Below, piece after piece: positions 48,003 to 61,004 of a stretch of DNA of 64,000 bases. The stretch's first letter is position 1; each line of letters begins with the position of its first letter. The stretch comes from Casuarina equisetifolia (taxonomy: Eukaryota > Streptophyta > Magnoliopsida > Fagales > Casuarinaceae). The notes under the pieces are model-generated. The model had not been told where the DNA came from, did not search any database, and saw nothing but the letters and a program-made list of their open reading frames with translations. Position numbers and translations under genes: made by a program. The DNA lies in assembly GCA_028551475.1 (NCBI GenBank), contig CM052357.1, forward strand, positions 4,325,931 through 4,389,930. Reading direction: 5' to 3'.

Positions 48003-51000
48003 TTACCATTGGGAGTATGCTTTCTCTTCTGATGTTCTAAGTCGCCTACCTGACGCCTCCAAAGAAGTGGCAATGCTTCTGACCTCAGCGATCATGGCAA
48101 CTACATCATTAAGCTTGTTCACTGCTGAACCCACACCCTGTGTTCATAAATCATAAGCAAATGAGTAACGAAATCCAATCTTGAGCGGCTGCATCAGTTG
48201 CTTCTATAAAAAGGTTCTAGACATGGGTATCTTATCATTGTTAAAATAATGGTTGATTAATTTTAACGAAAGAAATTGGATTCGTCCAAGATGGTATGAC
48301 AGCCCAAGTTGAAATACAACACCCTATTATTCGTTGACCAACTCTTTGTTAGATTGCTCCGTAGCTCATAGCCATCATTTATAGATTGGATTTTTGTATT
48401 TCTTCACATGAAAGTGCCAAAAATAGTAATTCTCTCACATTACCAAAATTTTTATCCAGTATCTTTCTCATATGTTAAGATATCATTTTCTTTTAACAGT
48501 CAGATTTGAGAAAGAAAGTTGTGCTTTTTCTTGCAATTATTATTATTATCTAGAGATAGAGCAATGATGCATGTATACATACCACACCCGCAGCTCCTGC
48601 TGTGATGGCCATTGGTGCTGTTACTGCACTCAGTCCAGATGAACACATAACAGGAATCTTGACAGCCCGTGAAATAGAATATGCAGCTGCTAAAGTTGGT
48701 GTGGCCTATAATTACCCAAATCCCGAGCAAACTCATCAGTTAATGTGAATCAGATATTATAAAATTAAATCTACATCATTCTTTTCAATTTGAAGTTCAT
48801 AGAAGGACTAGTAATTACGGCTATTGAGCTTCAAAAACACTAATATTCATCCAATCTACCATTACAAGAGGGTCGGGAATTGAAATTAAGACCTCTATTT
48901 CATTATCATATTAACTCCCCAGTTATTGAAAGTTCAAGTTAATGAGAAATGATTAATTTAATTCTCAATTAAATTTTAACATTGTACCTTTTCGATCAAA
49001 CCAAGAACACCAGATTTTGAAGGGTAAGAACTTTTCCCTCCTTCTGTTTGAATGATGTCAACACCTTCCTGTTCCAGCTTCTCTGCAAGCTTGACCTGTT
49101 GGTTGTTCAGTGATTCAAGGTTAAACTGTATATATGGTTGAGATACTTAACAACTTTTCAGTAGCTCTTGCAACCTGATCAGGTAGGCTTAGTGTGTGAG
49201 GCACAGTAACTGATAAGGTCACAGATGGAAGAATCCTCTTTGTTTCCGTAGTTAGATTCAATATCTGCAGAAAAACACCCAATAGATGAAACAGAGGAGG
49301 AAGAAAAAGGGGGGGGAAAAAAAGAAAAGAAAGAGAAGCTGCATAGGCTTCTTAAACAGCTGGAAACCAAATCTATTGATTCATGCAGATTGTAAGCGTT
49401 TTATTTTCCCCTTTTCTCTGCAACATTAGGAGAGAATTACTGAAGAGTTGGATGAAGTTAATTCTTAAAAGTCCTGAATTTCCATTGATAAGCATCGCAT
49501 ATGGAGTATTTGCAACCCACCACAGACATTCTCCAAACGGAGTAGTGTTTTTTACGCTAAATTTCCACTTTCCCTCTGGAAAAGAACACAAACAAGTGTA
49601 TTCCATGATGTATTTTAATTTTTACTCATTCTCCATTTGAAGATAAAAGTCTTTGTCCATTAGTTTCCAGTTCAAGGTTTCTCAATCTCTCAGCTGTATT
49701 CGTATTAGCAAATCAGTTGACTCACTCCAGATATACTCTCATTTCAGGCTTTTCTAATTAAAACTTTTTGATGGTAAATTATTTTGTTTACCTTCTCTGG
49801 AGAGAAAACAACACCCATCTCATAGAACGAGTCATAGTTTCCAATCTCAACCTGCATTTACCATCAGCTTCATTAATCCATTTTAATGTGATTTGTGATG
49901 TTCTTCACAACTCTTGTAGCAGAATGCAGGACTTGAATAAGAAGTTTGCAGTCAAACCATTAGTGCCCCAGCTTCCACAGCAGCTGGAAATGCTTCTGGA
50001 TCCACAGAAGAAACACATACCTGCAAAGAAAAGACTTGGTCAATTCCCAAAAACAAACTGCTTTAGCTTTCAACATGTTTGTAATTCCCTAGCATCATCT
50101 TCTGAAGGAAAACAGAGGCTGCTTGGTTTAATGGAGCAGCCTTTTATAATTTATTTAATCATAGATAACAAAACACACAAACTAAGCTTCAACAAATCAA
50201 ATGGAGTTCTGGGAATTTTCACATTAGTTCTGTTTTTCCCCCACCCCTCTCCTATTATTGGTCTCAAATTGTTGTTCGTGTAAGAAAATATATGATGACC
50301 GAAAATAACTAGAATCTTTCCCCTGAATGTATGATTTGAAAGCAAATGATCAAGAATTCATTTTGGAGAAAATGAACATACCGGAAGAGAAGTTAAACTG
50401 ATGGCTAGCTTCACTAACTCTGGATCACAAGCAATATCCACATGAGTTGCTCCCCCCTGTAGGTAAGACAACATGATCATATGAGCTATAAGTTCACAAA
50501 AACAGTACCCAAATTGCAATCTGATAAAGAGGCAAGTAAAAAACTTGCTGCTAGAGAAATCACAATGTCAACCACCTGCACAAAGCACTGGTGTGGATTC
50601 GTAGTCAATTCTGGAGAAATATTCACCAGGTTTTGCATGTGAGAAAAACACTAAACAAAGATGAGGCACTTCCAAGCTTGTAAAATAATGGTAACTGATG
50701 TGGTTCAAAGTCAATTTCTTCTAATGATTCATTCATGGATAATTGGATCAACGGTGATGGAGTTTGAAAAATATGGATGGAAAAGCATAATTTTTAGGCA
50801 AAGGGAGCATTAGTGCAAAATAACAACTTCTGTACTTGAAGCAGACTTCGCAAATTGCTTAGAAAACTATATCAAAATCTCTCGCTTGTAAATGAAAAGC
50901 TATGAGTCACCAAAGCAACTTTTCATCGGTTGGCTAAGTGGCAGACTTTATTCTTATGTACTCTTTCGAAATCGTCAATATGTAGTCAGGACACCATCGA

Positions 51001-51671
51001 TAGTACATTAAACCTACCTTCTCTGCAGCGGTTACAACTGAAGCAACATTGTCTTTGTTGAAATTCTGCAATCCTGAGATAATCTGTAAAGTACGCAATT
51101 AGGGACATAAAGTGCTACTCCCGTTTATAATAGAAAACACATATTTAAGAAGCAGGGAAACCTCCTTCTCTAGCCCAGGAAGGAGATCTTAAAGAAAACA
51201 AAATCATGGGAAAAGTGAAACTAAAAAGCAAGAATAATGACTAAATTTTAGGGCGTAGAAAGGGATTTCAGCAATAGCATCAATTTATTGCCCTAAATGA
51301 TTGCACTGCAAGTAAATGTCATGTTCCCAAAAGTTGAGAACGTTAACCAAGATAAATAGTGATGCTATACCCAGCTGAATTGAACTTCAACAAATAGTTA
51401 TCCCCAGCATCCAAGCATCGGTATCAGAGAAGAAACGATTACAGAAAATGGGAAGGGGATTTGAAACTACCTTAAGAGCTCTTCGTTCTTGAAAATCTCT
51501 CAGCACTGCTTCTTTTGTAGTTGACAGAAGCGCATTGGTCGTAAGAGAAGCTCTTCGTCTGGGAAGCAAAGATGGCCTTCTACAAAGATAGTCACCAAGA
51601 AAAGGGTTGCTTTTGGGCTTCAAAAGGGTGTGGGGAGATGGTGAAATGGGCATGCAGATTGAGGAATGCAT
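48003..51671 (-). CDS. Nuclear-encoded Ycf23-like protein
   Basis: Nine exons on the minus strand: 51671-51471, 51083-51018, 50456-50382, 50020-49958, 49851-49792, 49264-49175, 49095-48988, 48705-48583 and 48137-48003, all phase 0, coding 306 residues. The first 50 or so residues are Ser/Arg-rich and lack acidic residues, as in a plastid transit peptide. The rest matches Ycf23 (DUF561, TIM-barrel-like) of algal plastid and cyanobacterial genomes: RDFQERRALKIISGLQNFN, GGATHVDIACDPELVKLA, VCVSSVDPEAFPAAVEAGA, VEIGNYDSFYEMG, VDIIQTEGGKSS and VMCSSGLSAVTAPMAITAGA, then GVGSAVNKLND. In plants the gene moved from plastid to nucleus. The biochemical role of Ycf23 is not established. No defects seen. 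The fact that every intron is phase 0 allows exons to be skipped without a frame shift. Confidence 0.92.
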
Positions 51672-53123
51672 GGCTCTATCAGTCTCTCTGGTGAGGAAGC
51701 AGTTTGGAGGGAAGAGATAAGGGGGGTTCGCCGCTTAAAAGCGTTGGATATCTGGGAAGATACTTTGTTCGGTCTTAGTTTCCCAAGCCAACTGAAAATA
51801 CAGTAATATTGTTTTCTGTATCTTCACCTTCGATTCAAATAAAAGAAGAAAAACATAGAAAAATTAAGTTGATAAAAAAATTGAAAAGTGCATTTGAGTG
51901 TCGAGCCATTACATATTTGAATTCAAAATAAAAATAAAAAATAAAAAAATTGAAAAGCAAATTAAGTTAATGATCAAGATTATTTGGAAGGGGAGATTTG
52001 GCGATTATGTGAAAATATTTAATTTTATGTCATGAATTTTAATGGTGTTCACCCTTTAATTTTGGTTTAGTCTTCTTCTTTTTTCCTTCTATTTATGGTA
52101 ATTATGTTCTTTTGATAAAGGGATGCAAAATGAGAGCTAGAATCATGTTCAATTAACAATATGAATTAGTTAAATCATTTATTAAGTATATAAAAGTAAA
52201 AATACTATGAGAGTAAAACTTACATCGAAAGATAAGATCTTAAAATAAAGTTTAAAATAACAAACCCCGCTTCTATCAAGATCCATATTGCTTAAGTGAA
52301 TCAAGATGCTACCTCCATATATTTCTCTATAGAAATCAAAGAAGACAAGAACAAATTCATTTCAATAATGTTTACAGCCACATGTCCAATAAAGTTTCGG
52401 ATTTGAGAATGATATTTAAGGAGCTCGGAGACATTTTACATGGATCTTAAGAAGTGGGTATGCCGGACCAAGAATTTGCAGCCTCTTCAAAGCCATGCCA
52501 TTTAATAGCCGAAGGGACAGCTATGTTTGTCAGGTGAAAGAGGATTCCTTGGTATATGAAACAAATTTGATACTGCAAAAGGGTACAAAAAATGGATGAC
52601 TATTATTTCTTCAACCAGTATGAATTAGTCTCAAATAGTCTCAAATGTTTACAGTATGAATCCTTATACCGGAAAATCAAATGATTTCTCCTAATTTGTC
52701 CTAACTCAGATATATAAGGCTCTGCAAGGCAAACCTTCTAATATCTCAAACTTGAAACCTCCTAGATAAAAAAAGCCTCGAGCAACTAGTAATTCCACTG
52801 GTTGCTAGCGAATGGGCAATTACTTTCTTTACACTCTAACAGTGCAACTAGAAGAAATGGTAAGAAAATCAACTCCATCAACCAGAAAAGAAGGAACTGC
52901 CTCCCAAATACAGCGGATAACCAAGCATTTGGACTTAACTTCCTCTTGTCAACAGACTTCTGCCCATCTTCTCCGATCTTGCTCTGTATTCTCTCTTCCA
53001 TTATCCCCTCCTCCCATACATCTCACCGGAGAGAAGCGGTGGCGCCGCCAAGGCCGTGACACGGCGCTTGCTTGTCTGTCTCGTCTGAAAGGACTAGAAG
53101 AGGAGGTAGAAGACGAAGCTAAA
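51672..53123. other. Intergenic region between the Ycf23-like and CHX genes
   Basis: Divergent promoters. A TATATAAGG at 52711-52719 could be the CHX core promoter, about 410 bp before the chosen ATG. Between 51830 and 52600 the sequence is AT-rich and shows nothing identifiable. In-frame upstream codons exist before 53124 but have no family resemblance. Confidence 0.5.
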
Positions 53124-56100
53124 ATGGCTTCTAGAACGATAATCGAGACTGGCTGTTACAACACGACCACATCTTTCAGCAGTGGCCTCTGGAAAGCCAA
53201 GAACCCGCTCCACTTTTCCCTTCCGCTCTTCTTCTCCCAGCTTTTCGTCACGCTTTTCATCAATCGCCTTCTCTTCCTTGCCCTCAAACCCCTCCGCCAA
53301 CCTCGTTTCGTTGCAGAGATGCTGGTGAGTCCATTTTATGTTTCTCAATGGATTATGCATGTTTTCAATCTTTTTTACTGCAAAAGAACAATGGCCGTGA
53401 AAGAAGTTCTCTCAATTTTACGTAGGCTGGCCTTATCGTAGGTCCATCGGCACTGGGACGACTAGACATTTTCCGCACAATTTTCCCGCAGAGAGGCGAA
53501 CAGCTCATGGAGACGATGGCATACATGGGCCTTCTTTTCTATGTATTCCTCACCGGGTTAGAGATGGACCTCACTGCAATCCCGCGACCGGGGAAAAGGG
53601 TGATGGGCATCGCCGTTACCGGAATTCTCATCCCACTGGGAATCGGAATAGGCTTGTTTTTCATGCTGCCACACTACTCGTACAAAGAGAACGCCGCCGT
53701 GGGCTGCGTGTTCTTTGCCGCGGCGCTGACCATCACGGGCTTCCCGGTGCTCACACGCATCCTCGCCGACCTCAAGCTCCTCCACTCGGATATAGGTAGA
53801 ATTGCCATGTCCGTCGCCATGTTTAACGACATCTACGCTTGGGTTATCATTGCATTGTTAACTCTATGCATCAACATCGAAAACACCACTCGATCATTAA
53901 GCGCCATCATTGCGTTCGCATTAATCTGCTTTTACGTTGTCCGACCTCTTATTGAAAAGAGGATCCAGTCTGAATCGGAGGACAACTACAGCGAAAGCTC
54001 TTTGTGTTTTGTCCTGGCCGGCGTCATCATCTTCGGGTTCATCACCGATGCAATCGGCGCACACTCCATCGTCGGAGCTTTTATGTTTGGGCTAATCATA
54101 CCGAACGGGGACTTGGGGGACGTACTTCTGGAGAGGCTGGATTACTTTGTCTCGGGGCTTTTGTTGCCGCTCTTCTTTGTTTGTTGCGGGAAGAACATCG
54201 ACCTGAGCTTGTTTGGGGAGGACACGACTTGGTACTTGGTGCTGCTGGCCACGTGCTTGGCTTGCACGGCAAAGATCATTAGCTCTGTGATCGTCGGCTT
54301 TCTACTCAACATGCCGCTCCGGGATGGTGCGGCTCTCGGAGTACTGATGAACACCAAAGGCATCTTGGCTATCGTCATCCTGCACACTGGTTCGAACAAA
54401 ATGGTACTCGCATATCTTTTCATCTTCGAGTTAAAAATGATACGAGATTTCTGCAAAACTTCTATTTAAACCATTGATTTTGAAACTATTCAATATCATG
54501 CATATATATATATATATATATCCAGCTTTACAAGGTAATTCTATACAAGAAAACAAATAATTAGAGGGAATATCAATGCAAGTAAGAGACTAATTTTGAT
54601 AGTGTATTGGTAGTTGGCATATAATCATTAACAATATATTACGTCAATTAATAGAATCGTAGTAGAGATAGACAATAGAGTTGTCAGGAACTAAATTATC
54701 TAATAAGTCTAAGTGCATTAAATCTTTAATAGTAACAAGTATTTGCAAAATTTTTAGAATTTCTTAATGTCATTTAGTCTAGGTAATGGATGATTTTTTT
54801 TAATGAATATACGAGTTTATTTATTTAAAAACAAGATAATACAAAAACTTAAATATATCTAAAAAAAATTTAGAATCAAGGTAATGGATGATTTTTTTAA
54901 TGAATATACGAGTTTATTAATTTAAAAACAAGATAATACAAAAACTTAAATATATCTAAAAAAAATTTAGAATCATCAAGTTATGACATAACTAAATATT
55001 TAAGTTAAAAAGGTTTAGTATTAAGTAATAGATAATTAATTGAATTATTTTAGAATATAAGTTTAAAATATATAAAATACATGACAATTCTCAAAATGAT
55101 AATAACATATTTGTAAATGTAAGAACTGTATCTCCCAATTCCCAAATTGGGTATAGATATGTTCATAAGAATTTCCAAATTTTTGGCTAGTTGACAAAAA
55201 ATGAGGGAAAATATATATATATATGACCCTTGATCAAGTATATGATTTGCATATACTTTATGTCCAGGTTTTGAACGATGATCACTACACGGTGATGATG
55301 ATGGCGATACTGATAATGACAATTGCCGTCTCTCCTATCACGTCCGCCATCTACAAATGTAGACAAGGTCTGAAGCAATACAAGCTGAGGACTATACAAA
55401 GACCAGACCCACACACTGAGCTTCGAGTCCTCGCATGCGTCCATTCCGCCGGCAACGTTTGCGGCATGATCAGCCTCCTTGAAGTCTCCCACGCCACCAA
55501 ACTCTCCCCTATGACAGTCTTCGCCCTCCACCTCGTCGAGCTCAACGGCCGGGCCTCCGCCGTGCTCATCGTCCACTCTACGCGCAAGTCCGGCGCTTAC
55601 AACCCCCGCCGTGCACAGGCCGACTCTAACCTCATCATCAACGCGTTTGAAGCCTTCGACAGCGAGAAGCACCTCGTCACCGTCCAACCCCTCACTGCGA
55701 TGTCGCTTTACGGGACGATGCACGAGGATATTTGCGGCTTGGCACAGGACAAGCGTGTGGCCCTGATTCTGCTCCCGTTTCACAAGAACCCCACCGTGGA
55801 TGGCAGGATGGAGGACGAAAACGTCACCTACAAAGACATAAACCTCAATGTTCTGGCCGATGCGCCGTGCTCCGTCGGAATATTCATTGATCGTGGACTA
55901 TCGCTAGACCTGCGACCAGAAGGACCTCACAACGTTGTCAAGTGCCGATTTGCCATGCTCTTCATCGGCGGCCCTGACGACCGTGAGGCACTAGCTTATG
56001 CGTGGAGGATGGGAGGTCACCCAGCAATCAGCCTAACCGTTGTGCGTTTCCTTCCGGGAGAGGAGGCTGGGGACATGGACCCTGCAAGCGTCGCGGAAGA

Positions 56101-56587
56101 CGACGGGATGTCAGCGGCCACCGCTGAAAACGAGAACCAAGCTGCAATTGACGAGGACTATATTCAAGAGTTTAGGCTCAAGTCTGCAAAAGAGTCAATA
56201 ATGTACCTAGAAAAGGTAGTAAATAATGGAGAGGAGACTGTGTCAGCCATAAGTGTCATGGACAACAACTATGACCTGTATATAGTCGGAAAAGGGACAG
56301 GTATGGTGTCGCCGCTCACGTCGGGGCTATCAGAATGGAGCGACTGCCCGGAACTAGGAGCTATCGGAGACATACTAGTGTCCTCAAACTTTGCGTTGCA
56401 AGCGTCGGTTCTTGTGGTGCAACAGTACGGTTCTGGGGCTCGGACCGGGGGCAAGTCCGACTCGTTGGACGGATCCCACCGAGAGCTGCTCGGGACGCGG
56501 CTGAAGATGATGGGTGGCTTCAAATCTTCGCAAAGCGCAAAAGGATTGGTGTTATCTGATAGTGATTGGCCGGTGGGAAAAACATGA
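53124..56587 (+). CDS. CHX-type cation/H+ exchanger (CPA2 family)
   Basis: Three exons: 53124-53324, 53426-54403 and 55268-56587, phase 0, coding 832 residues, the usual CHX length of about 800-850. The first two exons encode the Na+/H+ exchanger-type membrane domain: NPLHFSLPLFFSQL, QPRFVAEML, IVGPSALGR, FYVFLTGLEMDL, then the acidic ND pair in AMFNDIYAWVI (the conserved DD/ND site), GAHSIVGAFMFGLIIPNG and MNTKGILAIVILHTG. Exon 3 holds the last helix (VLNDDHYTVMMMAILIMTIA) and the long soluble C-terminus with two universal-stress-like regions (ELRVLACVHSAGN; RFAMLFIGGPDDREALAYA). Plant CHX proteins move K+ or other monovalent cations against H+ at endomembranes or the plasma membrane, several in pollen. 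The start was placed at ATG 53124 because upstream in-frame codons lack similarity. The subfamily is not resolved. Confidence 0.92.
54781..54974. repeat. Tandem duplication of 98 bp in CHX intron 2
   Basis: The unit starting AGGTAATGGATGATTTTTTT at 54781 is repeated at 54879 almost identically, including GAATATACGAGTTTATT and ACAAGATAATACAAAAACTT. It is a recent slip or unequal-crossover duplication with no coding effect. Confidence 0.9.
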
Positions 56588-58930
56588 CGGATTTTCTTAT
56601 AGGATACTCTTTTGTAATGAATCCGACACCCAGCTCCATGTGCACCTAGTTTCTTATTTATCTCAAATCAAATTCATCTGTCATACCCACTGATTTCAAT
56701 TGAAAATCAAGAATATCTTCTTTTAGATTTACATTTTCTAGGAGAATTCTAATTCCTTTAGTTTATTGAGAAGATAGTGTGGAACCAAAGATGCCCAGAT
56801 ACTAAAATTCCTATCCGTTTTGCAAGAAATGAAAAAGAAAAAGAAAAAGAAAGTTCTTTAAAATTGTTGAACTTCACACCTCAACTACCTCTTCAAGTAA
56901 AACTCAATCAAAATTACTAATCTATTCTGATAATTGGATAATTTGATCTTGAGATATTAGCTTTTAATTTAATGAAACCGAGATTTGTATTTTGAAACAT
57001 TTGTAAATTAAGATGTTTGTTAGTTTCTTATATTACTTTATCAAATAGGTAACATGAATGACATTAGAATGCATGTTACCTTAGATTAAAAAAAGTCAAA
57101 AGAATAATTAAGAAGTGATAGGTTAGGTCACTTTAACCTAATTGACTTGACCGAGATAGCACCACCAGTTGATTCATTTGATATCAATAAATAAATTGGC
57201 GCCTATTAAACTAATGCTTGTTAAGTTTCAGTTGTTAATGAATAGCTTTGATTCTATACTGCTCTATTTATTTCTGAATTAACATTAAAATCTAGTACTT
57301 GTAGAACATTACAAAAGATGTACACACGAAATTGATCTGAATAGATCTTTCTAGCCATAGAACATTCAATTTGCTCATGATCCTTGAAAAATTAGAGATG
57401 AACAAGAAAAAGGAGGAAAGGCGAAGGAACGAGATTGATTTGGATGACTCTTCCAAACATCTAACCTTGAGTCAAGAAGTCAATTTCGTTGTTTGTTGTT
57501 TATTCTTTGAGCCAAGTTATAAAGGAAAACACATGTTAGCAACACTTGCGATTATCTCTTAATTAATTACTGCGTAAGTAATTGTCTTACATCGAGTTGC
57601 TGCTTATGATATATTAAATAGATAATTCCCGTTGATCTTATCAAGAAAGGTGCTTTTTTTTACTTTTATTTTCATAATGACATTGTAATCTTGTCTTATC
57701 TTCATATAGACCCTCTAGTGACTAAATTGCTTTTGTATTGTAATTTTTTTTGTAACTATTCCACATTTAGGACCATATATAGAAATAAAAACTTGAATAT
57801 TACACAAAGATCACAATTTTGGGAGGATATTTCCATTAAGAAAAACACAAGTTTTTTTTTTTTTGAATTTGAGACTAAGAGATTCCAATCTTACTAAGTT
57901 ACTACTAAACTAATAGGCGGTTGATCAAGTTATTGTTTCAACCATTCCAAAAGAGAGTTTTCTGTTTTTTATAATAATAATAATTATTATTAAAAAATAA
58001 TTAACCATTCATTTGTTTGAAACACTGTCATTTTAGGTTTTAGGTGCTATTTTGAGAATTATTCAGGGATCTAAAAAGAAAAACAAACACAAAGTAGTTA
58101 GTTATCGTAAAACTATATTATATGATTTTCAATTAATTTGACACCTCGAGTAAGCAGTCTGAGATTTTGGATATTGTGATGCAATCGAGAGGTTGACCAA
58201 AACCTGACTTTTTTGACAGCAAACTAGCGTGAAGAACACACCATTGCATGTGATGTAAATTTCTTTAACAGACGGAAAAATCCATTATCCATTGACGCAT
58301 GGAGAGATTGCATGATGCAAGCAGTGATGCTAGCAAGAGCTTTGTATATATTATTATTTCATCAAGAATTCCAGTACCTTATGAGAAATAGATGTGCAAT
58401 TTCGCCCATGCACCATTAACCATCTTTATACCCTACTAGAAGAAAAGTAGATGTTGATTTAAGAAGTTATTCTCTCAAATTCATGAGCTTTTTTTTGAGT
58501 TAAACATCAAACCTACTTATATATTATTAAAGTTAAGTTAGTCTACTCTAACTTGCATTCATCCAAGAATCCTTCGAATGTACTTGATTTTTGGGTTGAA
58601 AGTTTTATACTAGAAAAATATGATCTTAAAATAATGTTTAAATATGAAGTTGTTCTCTTCACTAATAATTAGGCTCTTGAATTATAATTTAGGCATGCTT
58701 AAAGTTATTGCCTCTTGGTTCAAAGTGAAACTTGATTCTAAGTTGAATGATCAAGATATCTGATCATAGAGCAACTAGGAAGGGTTCTAAGGTGGCATAA
58801 AGTAATGATCCGGCCTTTTCTCTTTTTTAGTACTCCTATCCATTACTTTCTAACTTAATTTGCATTTAGGTAGGTTTACTTTTGTTAGTTACCCGTGAGA
58901 TATTTATGAATAACTAGATAAAAAAAAAAC
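56588..58930. other. AT-rich intergenic region, no gene seen
   Basis: Only short unsupported frames. A 56830-56850 purine run (GAAAAAG repeats) and a small hairpin TAATAATAATAATTATTATTA at about 57970 are the only local structures noticed. The first 150 bp are the CHX 3' UTR. Confidence 0.65.
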
Positions 58931-59222
58931 TGTCCCATATACTGTCGGGTTCCATTTCGTTGGACATACTCGTGTTGGAGATACGTGTCCATATTAAGAA
59001 TATATGTTTCCTACTTAGCCTTATTATTCTTTCTATATGGCGTAGATTATTTGGGAAAGTATTATTGTATATAGGAATTATTTATTCTCTTTATTCCTTG
59101 TATAATTTCCTTTGTGGTCAATCCTTACATTATAAAAGGATACCACTTGTACATCTCTCCTTAAGAAAGCAATATACAGAATTTCCCAACCATATGCTTT
59201 TCTTCCTATCTCCTTTGTGACA
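58931..59222 (+). mobile_element. 5' LTR of the right-hand Copia element
   Basis: The block runs from TGTCCCATATACTGTC to GTGACA and is followed immediately by TGGTATCACGAGCC (59223-59236), a slightly mutated version of the TGGTATCAGAGC primer-binding site complementary to initiator tRNA-Met. TATAAAAGG at 59131-59139 is a good LTR TATA box. The exact left end is uncertain because another TGTCGGG and TGTTGGAG lie a few bases inside. Confidence 0.7.
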
Positions 59223-59308
59223 TGGTATCACGAGCCTAAGTTTTTTTTTTTCTTGACCTTAGGCTTCCTCTCTCTCTTTTTCTCTCCGCCTTCCTCTTTT
59301 TTGTGATC

Positions 59309-60960
59309 ATGTCTACTCCAGTTGATCCTGATGCACTTATTTTGGAGGATGTTTCCAGCTCCTCTAACTCTCCTCCCCACTCACCCACCCACCTTGATCC
59401 CTCTTCTGGAGTCTCCGTTGCCCCTCCTCCCTTACCCACATCAGGACCCCCTCTCCACCCCTTTGCTCAACCCTGGCTAGGCTACCCCACTCAATCTCTC
59501 TCTTGGGCCCCCTTTTATTTCCCAGGTGGTACTGGGCCCACTCTTTCCCCAGCCTCTTCTCTCAGGCCCACCCTATCATCTTTAGGCCTCGGCTTCTCCA
59601 CCACTACCGCCCTAGTCCACACTTTCGTGGGTGCTTCGGCATCGTATGGCTTTTCTGGTTTGGGATTAGATCCCTACCCGCCCTTTCATCCGGGTCTTGT
59701 GTCTAATCCCTACCCGCAATCACCCCTAATTGTTTTGCCCTACCGCGCCGCCGGCCACCCTAAACCCAGCGATCCCCTATACACAGTCACCTTCGATGGC
59801 CTTGAGCTCCGCCTCATCTCCCAGATTCTTACTAGATCAGAAAACTATTCCATTTGGTCTTGCAAGCTCCACCGTGCCCTTATCACTAAGGACAAGGATA
59901 GCTTCCTCGACGGCGCGATTCCGCTCTCGATCACTAACCGCCTTTCACGGTAGTGGTGCAAATGTTCCCAGTTGATCTGCACTTGGATCGAGAACAGCCT
60001 TTCTATGGAAGTCGCCGCCGTTCTTCCTCCCATCAACGACGTTAAAACTCTCTGGGAGGCTCTTTAGGAACTCTACAGCTGGCCGGCTGGCATTCGTCTC
60101 TTCTAGATCAAATAGAAGTTGATGGAATTGAAGCAAGGCAAACTTTTTATTGTCGTTGTCTATAATCGATTCATGGCCCTTTGCCATGAATTCAATCAAA
60201 CTGTCGAACCCTTCGCCTGCCCTGACGCTACCCTCTACCAATTCCACCGTCTGAAGGAAGAACAATGTCTCACTAAGTTTCTTTTGATCCTAAATGAGTC
60301 GTTTTCTTCCTTCTGAACTCAGATTCTCGCCATGGATCCCACTCCGACCTTGTGTTGCCTCCTATTTCTTGCTGTCTAGGAAGAAAATCACTACCTCGCC
60401 TCCGCCGAATACCTCTGAATCGGTGATTCAGTCATTCTCCCTGCTCGGGCTTCTCCTACTCAAAAAGCACTTGTAGCTCGCAGTGGCGGCGATGGTGGCG
60501 GCAGTGCTGGTCTTGCACCCCGTGGTAGTTGGGTTGCGCACGTAGGCTCCTTAGGCTTTTTTAAGGTAGACCGCGCTTTATCTCTCGGATCAAACGGCTA
60601 ACGCCTTTCCTCGATCTGACAACTCCTATTTCATTGCAGGGGCGGCTCCATCTGATGGCTCTTACATGATCCCGTCTCCTTCAATCAACAGCTCTTTGCA
60701 TGCAACCAATGCACCCACACACAGATGATCCAGCGGGCTGTGCAATTCAAATGGGTTGTGTGCACGTCGCAAGCCTGGACCAAATCGTGGAAATGGCCCT
60801 CGAGCACAATCCAATCACCTTTTTTGTGAGCATTGCCATCGAACTAACCACACGAAGGACATTTGCTGGAAATTACATGGCCGTCCCATTGATTGAGACT
60901 CCAAAAACTCTGAAATTACCTCCAATGCTATAATTTCCAAAGATCAGTCCACTAAACCTC
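59309..60960 (+). pseudogene. Copia gag, broken
   Basis: From ATG 59309 the frame starts MSTPVDPDALILEDVSSSS and continues with a Pro/Ser-rich N-terminal region, then the gag core TRSENYSIWSCKLHRALITK and DKDSFLDGAIP. The frame stops at 59951. Further gag pieces follow with stops (INDVKTLWEAL, then a stop near 60065, and LMELKQGK and YNRFMALCHEFNQ from 60119). A zinc-knuckle-like area around 60800-60860 is frame-shifted (FFCEHCHRTNHTKD in another frame). Confidence 0.75.
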
Positions 60961-61004
60961 TCAATGAAGCCTAAATTTAACAAGTTCTTTAGGCTTTCCA
61001 CCAA

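Noticed and set aside
55187..55783. 198-codon minus-strand frame opposite CHX exon 3
   Set aside because: Shadow of the CHX coding strand; no family resemblance.
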